Source: Bifidobacterium sp. 7101
Lineage (GTDB): Bacteria; Actinomycetota; Actinomycetes; Actinomycetales; Bifidobacteriaceae
Assembly: GCF_000499285.1 (NCBI RefSeq)
Contig: NZ_AWUN01000002.1
Location: forward strand, 372,001-436,000
Length of the DNA stretch: 64,000 bases
Direction: 5' to 3'
The position numbers were made by a program, and so were the translations under genes. This document shows, one piece after another, positions 25,365 through 33,575 of this stretch. Under the pieces are notes generated by a model. That model searched no databases, was not told the origin of the DNA, and was given only the letters and a program-made list of their open reading frames with translations. The number at the start of each line of letters is the position of its first letter. Position 1 is the stretch's first letter.

Positions 25365-26813
25365 TCAGTCCTCGTCCTCAGCCACGCGGGAGTGGCTGTA
25401 GATCATCTTCATGGAGCAGATGAAGAGCACCAGGCCCAGCAGGATGATGACGCCACCGATCATGAAGACATTGGCGTAGGTCGAAGCCAGGCCCTGCGCG
25501 GTGCCGGCCAGGCTGCCCGAACCCATGGATCCGTTGGCCATGAGCTGCCCGAAGAGGGCGACGCCGACAGAGCCGGTGATGGCCTGCAGGAGGTCGTTGA
25601 AGCCGAGCACACGGCCGGACTCCTCAGGAGCCACGGTCAGGGTCGCGGTGTCAACGATGGGCTGGTAGAAGAAGGAGGTGCCGAAGTAGTAGATGCAGGG
25701 CGCCACAGCCAGGGCCCAGATCTTGCCGGCGGGGATCAGGAAGGCAATGGCGATCAGGCCGCCGCCCATGCAGGCCAGAGCCAGGATGACCGAAGCCTTG
25801 CGCCCGATCTTCTGGATGATCGGCCCGGCCGCGAATCCCATGATGCCGGCCAGGATGATGGACCAGACCAGCAGGTTGGAGACCTTGGAGGAGTCGATGC
25901 CGTAGACGTTCAGACCAATGGCGTTGACGCCCGCGTTCAGGGTGTAGCTGAAGAAGTAGCCGACGAAGATGACGGTCATGGTCATGGCGAAGGCCGGGTT
26001 GGTCAGCATCTTCGGAGTGATGAAGGGGTTGCTGGCCTTGTTGACATAGACCAGGAAGGCCACCAGGGTCACGATGCAGGCAATGCCCCAGCCCCAGTTG
26101 ATGTCGGTGAAGAACATGGTCACCGAAGCGGCGAACAGTCCGATCAGGGTGAAGCCGATTCCGTCGATCTTGACGCCAGCGGCATGCTGGTCGGGCAGGT
26201 TCTTGGCCAGGACGGGAATGAAGAAGACGGCCAGGATGCCCACGCCGAAGAGCCAACGCCAGTCAAGCAGGGTCATGTAGCCGGCCAGGAAGACACCCAG
26301 AGCAGCGGCGAAGCGGAAGACCGCGACGAAGACACCGTACCAAAGCACGCGCTTCTTCTTCTCCACATACTTGGAGACCAGAACCAGGAAGATGGATCCG
26401 GAAACCTGCCAGCCGGCCGACTGCACCACACGGGCGGCGATGACGATCCAGATGCTGAAGGTGCCGAAGCACCCCAGAATCGACCCCAGAACGAAGACGA
26501 TCGTGCCCAGGATCATCATCTTCTTCAGGGAGACGAAATCGCCCAGGGAGCCGTAGATGACGCAGACGATTCCCAGGATGATGCCGGGCAGTGAGGTGAT
26601 CAGCGGAGCCAGATTGGCCTGGTTGAGCTGCTTGCCGATGTTCACGTAGATCATGCCGAAGGCCTGCTGCTGGAGCACGCCCAGGGTGAAGATGATCAGG
26701 ACCACCGGGATGGCCACGCGGGCCATCTTGTTCATTTTCGCGAACTCGGGAGTCCCCTCCTCGGGAACGGGTATGCCGTTCTTCTGCTCCTCGGAGACAG
26801 TTGACTCACTCAT
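25365..26813 (-). CDS. MFS transporter, probably nucleoside or related solute
   Basis: This 482-residue permease has about 14 membrane segments, in the build of the DHA2-like MFS branch. Motif A appears as GSLGDFVSLKKMMILG, and a second copy as GPIIQKIGRKASVILAL. The start at 26813 has AAGGAAAA directly upstream; earlier in-frame codons belong to the antisense of the hydrolase end. The gene follows the nucleoside hydrolase by 40 bases and is the last gene before a terminator, so it is probably co-transcribed. Context suggests uptake or export of nucleosides or bases, but the family alone does not show the substrate. Confidence 0.8.
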   Translation of the reverse strand: MSESTVSEEQKNGIPVPEEGTPEFAKMNKMARVAIPVVLIIFTLGVLQQQAFGMIYVNIGKQLNQANLAPLITSLPGIILGIVCVIYGSLGDFVSLKKMMILGTIVFVLGSILGCFGTFSIWIVIAARVVQSAGWQVSGSIFLVLVSKYVEKKKRVLWYGVFVAVFRFAAALGVFLAGYMTLLDWRWLFGVGILAVFFIPVLAKNLPDQHAAGVKIDGIGFTLIGLFAASVTMFFTDINWGWGIACIVTLVAFLVYVNKASNPFITPKMLTNPAFAMTMTVIFVGYFFSYTLNAGVNAIGLNVYGIDSSKVSNLLVWSIILAGIMGFAAGPIIQKIGRKASVILALACMGGGLIAIAFLIPAGKIWALAVAPCIYYFGTSFFYQPIVDTATLTVAPEESGRVLGFNDLLQAITGSVGVALFGQLMANGSMGSGSLAGTAQGLASTYANVFMIGGVIILLGLVLFICSMKMIYSHSRVAEDED

Positions 26814-26853
26814 TTTTTCCTTAGTTTCCTTTCGGTTCTTCTCAATGCGGAAG

Positions 26854-27777
26854 CTACTGGCGCTGGACCCGGCCGACCCTGTCGACAAAGGCGGAGCGGA
26901 ATCCATCCACATCCACGTCCACGCAGACGCTGGTGTTGGTCTTGTCACTCAGGATGCCGTCGTAATCGACCACTGTGGCACCCAGGGTGAGTGGGCTGGA
27001 GATCTCGACATCCACAAAGGCCTGGCGCATGGTGAACAGGTCGGGCTGGAGCAGGACCATGGCGGCCGAAGGGTCATACATCTTGATCCCCTCCTCAATG
27101 TGCCCGCCATCGTAGGACCGGAAGAGGGATGCGACCATGCCGCCCACTTCGCCGGTTGCGTCCAGATCGTCCAGGTCGCCGGCGACCAGATGGGCCTTGC
27201 GACCGATGTCCAGGCCGACCATGGTCACAGGCAGTCCGCTGCGGAAGACCATCTTGGCAGCCTCAGGATCGACGGAGATGTTGAACTCGCCGTAGACACC
27301 GATGTTGCCGCGCCCGGTGGAGCCTCCCATCATGACGATCCGGTCGATGTGGTCCTTGACCTCCGGGAAGGTGGCCAGCAGCAGGGCGATGTTGGTCAGA
27401 GGGCCCAGGGTCAGGATGGTGACTGGCTCATCGCTCTCCAGCAACACCCGCCGCTCCTCCAGGACCGCATTGTTCTCGGTCAGCAGGCTGGCGTCCGGCT
27501 CAGGAAAGACGAATGACCCCATCCCTGACTTGCCGTGGGCTTCGGTGGCGAACCTGTTGTCACGCATGAGCGGAGCCGCCGCGCCACGGGCCACGGGGAT
27601 GCGCCTGCCCAGGAAGGTCAGCAGCTTCAGGGCATTGTTGGTGGTGTGGCCGATGCCCACATTGCCGGACACCGAGGCTATCAACCTGATGTCGAAGCTG
27701 GGCTCGTCGACCAGCATCGTAATGGCCGCAGCATCATCGATGCCAGGGTCCGTGTCGATGATCAGTGGTCTGGTCAT
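26854..27777 (-). CDS. Ribonucleoside hydrolase (IunH family)
   Basis: This 307-residue enzyme hydrolyses the N-glycosidic bond of ribonucleosides to free base and ribose in the cytoplasm. The Ca2+-binding N-terminus is intact: IIDTDPGIDDAAAI, with D8, D10, D14 and D15. Later motifs include ILTLGPLTNIA, IVMMGGSTGRGNIGVYGEFN, DPEAAKMVF and PVTMVGLD. The start has AAAGGAGTG upstream. It lies 34 bases after the ECF ATPase gene. Released ribose could be phosphorylated by the ribokinase domain of the divergent fusion gene. Base preference (pyrimidine versus purine) cannot be settled by eye. Confidence 0.92.
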   Translation of the reverse strand: MTRPLIIDTDPGIDDAAAITMLVDEPSFDIRLIASVSGNVGIGHTTNNALKLLTFLGRRIPVARGAAAPLMRDNRFATEAHGKSGMGSFVFPEPDASLLTENNAVLEERRVLLESDEPVTILTLGPLTNIALLLATFPEVKDHIDRIVMMGGSTGRGNIGVYGEFNISVDPEAAKMVFRSGLPVTMVGLDIGRKAHLVAGDLDDLDATGEVGGMVASLFRSYDGGHIEEGIKMYDPSAAMVLLQPDLFTMRQAFVDVEISSPLTLGATVVDYDGILSDKTNTSVCVDVDVDGFRSAFVDRVGRVQRQ

Positions 27778-27811
27778 TGCTTCACTCCTTTTGCTCTTGT
27801 CGTATCCAAAC

Positions 27812-28630
27812 TCAAATTCCTGCCCCCGCTTTGGCCCGCCGGACTGCATCAACAAAGCCGGAAACGGTGAAAACCGGGCCCTCCAAACCGACCTGCCGGG
27901 CCACCCGGGTGATGGGCGGAGGCGTCACATAGGCCTGCTTGAGCACATCCTCCCGGGCGAAGACCTCCTCGCGGCTGCCATCCAGTAGGACCCGGCCATG
28001 CTGCATGAGCACGACTCTGGGGAAGTTGCGGGTGACGAACTTCATGTCGTGGGAAATCGTGATGCAGAGCTTGCCTTGATCCCGCAGACGGGCGATGATG
28101 GCAGCCAGCCGATCATTGCCGGCCTTGTCCTGCCCGCATGTGGGCTCGTCGAAAACCACGGCACCCGTATCCATCATCAGGACGGAGCCGATGGCGCAGA
28201 ACTTCTTCTCGGTGGGGCTCAGGTCGAAAGGATGATCGTCCAGCCGGTCCGCCAGGCCCACCAACCCGGCCACCTGCTCCATACGTCGCCCTATCAGATC
28301 CTGATCGAACCCAAGCTGCCGGGGACCGAATTCGAATTCCTTGCGCACACTGTCCAGAAAGAGCTGATCGTCGGGATTCTGAAAAACGTACCCCACCTTC
28401 CCAGCCCACTGGGCCGTGTCCGCCGTCGCCAGATCGACACCGTCAATCAGGATCCGACCACTGGTCGGTCTCAGGATGCCGTTCAGATGCTTGGCCAGGG
28501 TAGTCTTGCCAGCGCCATTCTGACCGATCAGCGCCACGGGCCGGTCACCCTCGAGAGTCAGATCCACTCCGTCCAGGGCACGATGACCATGCGGATAGAT
28601 GTACTCCAGATGCTCCAGGTCAATCCTCAT
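27812..28630 (-). CDS. ECF transporter ATPase with atypical signature motif
   Basis: This 272-residue ATPase is one of a pair that energises an energy-coupling-factor transporter. Walker A is GQNGAGKTT (36-44) and the Q-loop VFQNPDDQLF. The ABC signature is replaced by LSPTEKK (137-143) instead of LSGGQ, and Walker B by VVFDEPTCGQD. An altered signature in one ATPase of a heterodimer normally leaves one of the two ATP sites impaired. The ATG at 28630 has GGGAG eight bases upstream; a GTG three bases earlier is possible. Its start overlaps the previous stop. The C-terminal helical domain typical of EcfA proteins appears present. Confidence 0.88.
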   Translation of the reverse strand: MRIDLEHLEYIYPHGHRALDGVDLTLEGDRPVALIGQNGAGKTTLAKHLNGILRPTSGRILIDGVDLATADTAQWAGKVGYVFQNPDDQLFLDSVRKEFEFGPRQLGFDQDLIGRRMEQVAGLVGLADRLDDHPFDLSPTEKKFCAIGSVLMMDTGAVVFDEPTCGQDKAGNDRLAAIIARLRDQGKLCITISHDMKFVTRNFPRVVLMQHGRVLLDGSREEVFAREDVLKQAYVTPPPITRVARQVGLEGPVFTVSGFVDAVRRAKAGAGI

Positions 28631-29475
28631 CACAGCGTCTCCCGAATCATGCGCACCGCCTGGTCCTCGCGCACGGGCAGATCCGACAGATCAAAGCCTG
28701 CGTCCTTCAGACCCCTGCCGAGCTTGACATAATCCGGTATGTCAATCCCCCATTTCTCGACCTCAGGATCGGTGAAGACCTCCTCGGGTGCACCCAGGGC
28801 ACGAACCCGACCAGCGCCCAGGACCATGACCTGATCGGCGCATCGGGCGACCCGCTCCATATCGTGATCGACCATGACTACGGTGATCCCCTTCTGGTTG
28901 AGCCGCTTGACGATGTCGAAGATCTCCTCGCTGCCAAGCGGATCCAGCTGGGCCGTGCATTCGTCCAGAACCAGGATGTCCGGCTCCATGATCAAGGTCG
29001 AGCCAAGGGCAACCCGCTGCACCTGTCCACCGGAAAGCTCCAGGGGATTCTTGTCGAGCAGATCCTCGATATGCATAAGAGCCGCCACCCGGGCCACCTT
29101 GGCATGCATGGTTTCACGTGAAACCCCATGATTGCCCAGCCCGAAGGCCAGTTCCTCGGCCACGGTCCCGGCCGTATAGGAAAGCTGATTGAAGGGATTC
29201 TGAAAGACCAGGCCCACGTGTCTGGACAGATCGGCAATAGTCGAACTGGCTACGTCCCTGCCTTCGATGCTGACACTTCCCTTGGATTTGCCTACGAAAT
29301 AGTGCGGAATCAGACCGACCAGGGCGTTACAAAGGGTCGACTTGCCCGACCCATTGGCCCCGACAATGCAGAAGAAGCTGCCCTGCTCCACGCTGAAGCT
29401 CACCCGCTTCAAGGTGGTCCGATCGGCATCACGGTATCTGAAAGAGAAGTCCTCTACCCGTATGACCTCGGTCAT
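28630..29475 (-). CDS. ECF transporter ATPase (EcfA)
   Basis: This 281-residue ATPase pairs with the following gene product in the ECF module. Walker A is GANGSGKST (39-47), Q-loop VFQNPFNQLSYTAGTV, canonical signature ELSGGQVQRVALG and Walker B ILVLDECTAQLDP, with cysteine in place of the usual proline. The H-loop is VMVDHDMERV. Translation starts at 29475, overlapping the EcfT stop by ATGA with GGGGAGG upstream. An upstream in-frame ATG lies inside the EcfT gene. The complex imports a small molecule bound by the S component, here probably a nucleoside or its base. Confidence 0.9.
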   Translation of the reverse strand: MTEVIRVEDFSFRYRDADRTTLKRVSFSVEQGSFFCIVGANGSGKSTLCNALVGLIPHYFVGKSKGSVSIEGRDVASSTIADLSRHVGLVFQNPFNQLSYTAGTVAEELAFGLGNHGVSRETMHAKVARVAALMHIEDLLDKNPLELSGGQVQRVALGSTLIMEPDILVLDECTAQLDPLGSEEIFDIVKRLNQKGITVVMVDHDMERVARCADQVMVLGAGRVRALGAPEEVFTDPEVEKWGIDIPDYVKLGRGLKDAGFDLSDLPVREDQAVRMIRETL

Positions 29476-30290
29476 GCCCGGCCTCCCCACTGGATGGCCA
29501 AGGTGATCAGACCTGCGCGCGAGAGGCAGCAGAGCACCAGGGCCAGCACCAGAAAAACTGTGAACAGGATGGTCATCACGGTGTCACTGCGCCGCCAGAC
29601 CACCTCAAGGTAGCTGGTCTGCCGCACCCCTCGGATGCCGAATCCGCGGGTCTCCAGGGTCATTCCGCGCTCCTGTGAATCCGTCAGGGAGGAAAGCACC
29701 ACCGGTCCAAGCAGGGGCAGGAAAGCCCGCGCCCGGGAAATCAAGCCGCCGCCAGTCTCCAAGCCACGTGCATGCTGGGACTGTTCGATGACCGCAATCC
29801 TGCGCTGCATCTGCGGGACCACATTCAGACTGGCCAGGATCAGGTAGCCAATCTTCGACGGAACGCCAATCTGTGTCAGAGCCGCAACCAGGCGACCCAT
29901 GTAGGTGGTTTTATTGGTCAGGTAGAAGGACCCCAGGAAGACCAGAAGGGTTACTACGATTTTGGCCGCATAGAGGCTGCCTTCAAGGCCCAGTTGGGCG
30001 AATCCCAGGTCGAGAATAACCTTGGTATTCCTCGGGCTGTAGCACCCCTGAATGAACAGCAGCATGAGCGTAACGGGGATGCCGAACCCGAGCATCACGC
30101 CGGAGAAGGGCCGGAGCACCCGTCCCAGAACCGCTGCAATGAAGAGCACGACGATGATTCCCAGGCCAAGGGTAAAGTCCGGCCAGACCAAGGTCGCCAG
30201 GCCCAAGGAGCACACACCGGCGATCTTGGCCATGGGATGCATACGGGCCAGCAGGGAATCAGGAATGCCGTTCGACGCAGGACCAGGCAT
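29472..30290 (-). CDS. ECF transporter transmembrane component (EcfT)
   Basis: This 272-residue scaffold subunit links the S component to the two ATPases. It has about five hydrophobic segments. Two coupling motifs are visible: QSQHARGLETGGG, and SQERGMTLETRGFGI, the Ala/Gly-Arg-Gly elements that dock into ATPase grooves. The start at 30290 coincides with the last base of the S-component gene. The gene order S-T-A-A marks a dedicated group I type ECF system rather than a shared module. Confidence 0.9.
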   Translation of the reverse strand: MPGPASNGIPDSLLARMHPMAKIAGVCSLGLATLVWPDFTLGLGIIVVLFIAAVLGRVLRPFSGVMLGFGIPVTLMLLFIQGCYSPRNTKVILDLGFAQLGLEGSLYAAKIVVTLLVFLGSFYLTNKTTYMGRLVAALTQIGVPSKIGYLILASLNVVPQMQRRIAVIEQSQHARGLETGGGLISRARAFLPLLGPVVLSSLTDSQERGMTLETRGFGIRGVRQTSYLEVVWRRSDTVMTILFTVFLVLALVLCCLSRAGLITLAIQWGGRA

Positions 30291-31087
30291 CAGCGTTCAG
30301 ACCTTTGGGTACGACCACGGTCCAAGTCCGCCGGGTCGCCTGTCGATGTGCCACCATCAGATTCTGCTGCGCTGTCAATCTCCCCCCGCCGTACTGAACT
30401 CTCCCGACTGGGCACTCCAGCAACTTCGCGCTCTTCCTTGTCTTCATCCTCATCCAGGTCATCCAAATCGTCCAGATCATCCTGGTCCTTGCTGCCGTCC
30501 AGGGCGTACTGGCTCAGGAAGCGCTTGGGGATTCGACGCACTATCACATAAGCGATCAGAACGGTGATCCCCTTATCGATCAAATTCTCCAGCATGGATG
30601 AGGAGAGCACAGAGATGACGATGTTCTTCACAGCCACCACCAGTGCAGCTGTGAGGACCGAGGTGCCGTTGACTCCGGTGGCGCCCCCGTAGACGAACAC
30701 GGTGATCAGAGAGGCGGTGACCGTGTTGACCAGGGCACAGGCCAGCCAGACCAGGACGACTCCCCATATCCGTTTGAAGAGCCCGGCCTTGACCATGTAG
30801 CCGATCACCAGACCGCACAGAACGCTGGAGAGCGCATAGGGCAGATAGACCGGGTTGGCCACCAAGGCGAGGAAAACGTTGGTCAGCAGTCCGCATAAGG
30901 CAGCCACCCAGGGACCAGACAGGCAGGCGATGACCGTGGTGCCGATCATATCCAGGAAGAGCGGCAGTTTGAGGGCGGAGCTCAGGGTACCACCGATGAG
31001 GTTGATGCCCACCGCGATGGGTATCAGCACCAAGGATTTTGTCGAGAACTGCGCTGTGATCCCTCTCCACAACGATCGCGCGCTCAT
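30290..31087 (-). CDS. ECF transporter S component, substrate-specific subunit
   Basis: This 265-residue protein has about six membrane segments in residues 15-190, as expected for an ECF S component. Motifs such as LPLFLDMIGTTVIACLSGPW and GLLTNVFLALVANPVYLPYA resemble S components of unassigned or nucleoside-like specificity. The last 70 residues form a cytoplasmic, strongly charged tail with DQDDLDDLDDLDEDEDKEE, unusual for this family and without an obvious role. It is the first gene of a six-gene operon with a nucleoside hydrolase, so a ribonucleoside is the best guess for substrate. The start has a moderate ribosome site. Confidence 0.82.
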   Translation of the reverse strand: MSARSLWRGITAQFSTKSLVLIPIAVGINLIGGTLSSALKLPLFLDMIGTTVIACLSGPWVAALCGLLTNVFLALVANPVYLPYALSSVLCGLVIGYMVKAGLFKRIWGVVLVWLACALVNTVTASLITVFVYGGATGVNGTSVLTAALVVAVKNIVISVLSSSMLENLIDKGITVLIAYVIVRRIPKRFLSQYALDGSKDQDDLDDLDDLDEDEDKEEREVAGVPSRESSVRRGEIDSAAESDGGTSTGDPADLDRGRTQRSER

Positions 31088-31338
31088 AATCCGTACCGCC
31101 TTTGGTCCTTGAATGTCGATTTCTGCAGATGGCCGTCGCTCACAGCCAGATCCGCATCACCGCTTTGAGAAACCACTTTAGTAAACAACTTTCATTGACA
31201 GAGACTATCAACAGCCGCATGGGGTGTCAAATGCGAAACCTCCGACGACCATCTCTCAGGTAAGCTTGATTCGCTAGATCCAACAGGTCGACAGAGCCGT
31301 TCGCCGGAGCGTCAGAGATGAGGAGGACAGGAAACCCC
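31088..31338. promoter_or_regulatory. Divergent control region of the ECF operon and the LacI-ribokinase gene
   Basis: This 251-base region should contain both promoters. An AT-rich segment, ACCACTTTAGTAAACAACTT (31172-31191), is the best candidate operator; its core TTTAGTAAA is symmetric around one base. No palindrome with the central CG usual for LacI operators was found. Confidence 0.4.
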
Positions 31339-33210
31339 ATGAACATCAAGGACATTGCTCAGCTTGCTGGCGTATCCACATCGACGGTCTCCAAAATTGT
31401 GAATCACAAGGATGCCAGCATCACAGCCGCCACGCGCGACAAGGTCCTTGAACTGGTCAGGAAGTACCACTACACGCCCTATGGATCCTCAAAGCCCAAC
31501 ACCACCACATGGAGAATCGGGGTCCTGCTGAGCTCATCCATCTCCATGGACTCCACCTTGGACGGGATCATCCAGCAGGCTCAAAAGTCGGGGTACGGCA
31601 CCCTGGTCTTCAACAGCTACGGCAATCACGACCAGGAGGAGCGCAACATTCTGGCCGCCTTGGAGCATCGGGTGGATGGCTTGGTCTGGGAGCCAATCGA
31701 CCACGCAAGCCTGGCCTTGAAAAGCAGGATCAAGGCAGGAGGGATTCCCGAACTGACCATTGGACCCCTGGGAGACGACCGGACCGCGCTCATGCCCTAC
31801 GAGGAGGCTGCCTACAGTCTTACTGAAGAGCTGATTAAGCGCAACCACACCAGCATCGCCTGTCTGCTCTCGCCGGGCAGACGGACCCGGAGCTTCCTGC
31901 ATGGTTATCGTCGTTGCTTGTTCGACCACAACCTGCAATACCACACCGACATGGTCCTGGAAACCATCGGCGAAGACCTGACCCAAGTCCTGGAAAACCG
32001 GCAGGTCACGGGAGTCGTGGCATCCCACTACCACCATGCCTTGGAATTCCTCCAATTCGCCGAATCCATGCATTACCGCCTGCCCCAAGACCTTTCCCTG
32101 GTCTCCCTGATGAACGACACCAACGTGCACCTGCGCTACCCTGGCAGCCCGGAGATATCGTCCTACGTCATGCGTAACGCCGACTTCGGCGCCTACCTGT
32201 GCCGACGGATCATCCACGCCATTGAGCATGAATCCCATCCGAGCGAGACCTTCGATCATGTCTTCGCCCTGGACGGCGAGAAGACCGTCGGCCAGCCCCC
32301 GGATCAGCAATGTAAGAAGATCGTAGTGGTCGGCAGCATCAACGTGGACACCTACCTGACCGCCCCCAGCCTGCCCAAGGCGGGCATGACCACCACGACC
32401 AGAAACTTCGCCTCCACACCGGGGGGCAAGGCCACCAACCAGGCCGTAGGCGTGGCCAGGCTACAGCATCAGGTTTCCCTGATTGGCAATGTCGGCAGCG
32501 ATCCGGCCGCTGACTACATCTACAAAACCATGAGGCAAGCCCATGTGGATGCCACTGGTGTGCACAGAGTCAGCGGGGCGGATACGGGCAAAGCCTACAT
32601 CTTCGTCGACAGCAAGGGCGAGTCGATGATCTCCCTTGTGGCGGGCGCCAACGAATTTCTGACCCCGGACGACATCAGCGAGCGCGATCAGATCTTCCGG
32701 AACACCGGCTACTGCCTGATCCAGACAGAGATCCCCATGGACACCGTCATTGAGGCCTGCAGAACAGCCAAGCGCCACCAGGCCACCACCATCGTCAAAC
32801 CGTCATCCTGTGACCACCTGCCTGAAGACCTACTGGCTTCAATCGACATCCTGATCCCGAATCTGAACGAGCTGAACACCCTGATACCAGGACCAGGATC
32901 CGTGGTTGATAAGGCGAAACGGTTCATCGACGGCGGGGTGGGCAAGGTCATCATCACCCTGGGCGAGCGCGGCTGCACCCTGGTCACTGCCCGCGGGCAC
33001 AAGGACTTCCCAGCCCACGAAACCCGAACGATCGACGACACCGGCGCCAGCGATGCTTTCATCAGCGCCCTGGCCTCCTATCTGTGCAGCGGATCCCCCT
33101 TGGACAAAGCCGCTCATATTGCCAATCTGGCCGCCGGCTTCAGCGTCGCCCACGAAGGCGTCATCCCCTCCCTGATCAACCGCCGCCAGCTGGAGGGCCT
33201 GATCGACTGA
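31339..33210 (+). CDS. LacI-type regulator fused to a ribokinase-like PfkB kinase
   Basis: This 623-residue fusion joins a complete LacI-family repressor to a sugar kinase. The helix-turn-helix is NIKDIAQLAGVSTSTVSKIV at the N-terminus, and the sensor domain runs to about 315. From about 327 the PfkB domain begins with KKIVVVGSINVDTYL, then TPGGKATNQAVGVARL, and ends with DDTGASDAF (566-574) holding catalytic D572. Both halves look intact, so the protein may phosphorylate ribose and regulate transcription. The start at 31339 is favoured over an ATG 21 bases earlier because AGGAGGACAGGA lies between them. It is divergent from the ECF-nucleoside hydrolase operon, its likely target. Confidence 0.92.
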   Translation: MNIKDIAQLAGVSTSTVSKIVNHKDASITAATRDKVLELVRKYHYTPYGSSKPNTTTWRIGVLLSSSISMDSTLDGIIQQAQKSGYGTLVFNSYGNHDQEERNILAALEHRVDGLVWEPIDHASLALKSRIKAGGIPELTIGPLGDDRTALMPYEEAAYSLTEELIKRNHTSIACLLSPGRRTRSFLHGYRRCLFDHNLQYHTDMVLETIGEDLTQVLENRQVTGVVASHYHHALEFLQFAESMHYRLPQDLSLVSLMNDTNVHLRYPGSPEISSYVMRNADFGAYLCRRIIHAIEHESHPSETFDHVFALDGEKTVGQPPDQQCKKIVVVGSINVDTYLTAPSLPKAGMTTTTRNFASTPGGKATNQAVGVARLQHQVSLIGNVGSDPAADYIYKTMRQAHVDATGVHRVSGADTGKAYIFVDSKGESMISLVAGANEFLTPDDISERDQIFRNTGYCLIQTEIPMDTVIEACRTAKRHQATTIVKPSSCDHLPEDLLASIDILIPNLNELNTLIPGPGSVVDKAKRFIDGGVGKVIITLGERGCTLVTARGHKDFPAHETRTIDDTGASDAFISALASYLCSGSPLDKAAHIANLAAGFSVAHEGVIPSLINRRQLEGLID

Positions 33211-33575
33211 GCGGTCCAGGCACATGCATACGGCCGGAAGGTTGTGATCGTCCACGGCCTTTTGGAGCCCATCCCCACTCTGATCACTACGAATTCCACA
33301 GCAGCTGTCCCATTCGCCGGCATGGTCCGACTTCATGTTTGCCTCAACGCTGGATTCCGACAGGGCCACATGCGTTCCTCACTATGGGCCTTTATAATTT
33401 TATAAGGCACAGAATCAGGAATGGGGGCCATTGATAGCCGCAACAGTTCCGACTTCGGCGCCAACCGCAATACTGCAGATGGTCGCACAGGAATATGTCA
33501 TTCCGGGAGTTGCAGCAGGTGCGATAAAGGACTGATCTCAAAGGTGAATCAACCAGTTGAAAGGGTACCGAATCA
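33211..33575. other. Intergenic region before the GH31 gene
   Basis: This 365-base gap holds the promoter of the GH31 gene. Near 33387-33407 an AT-rich imperfect inverted repeat (CCTTTATAA/TTATAAGG) occurs. A weak GGCCG/CGGCC pairing followed by TTTT (about 33232-33266) could end the upstream gene. No LacI-type operator like those at 6198-9076 was seen. Confidence 0.4.

Noticed and set aside
25392-26594. 400-codon open frame on the plus strand
   Set aside because: It is antisense to the MFS permease and has the Gln/Asp/Gly/His-rich composition typical of the reverse strand of a high-GC gene.
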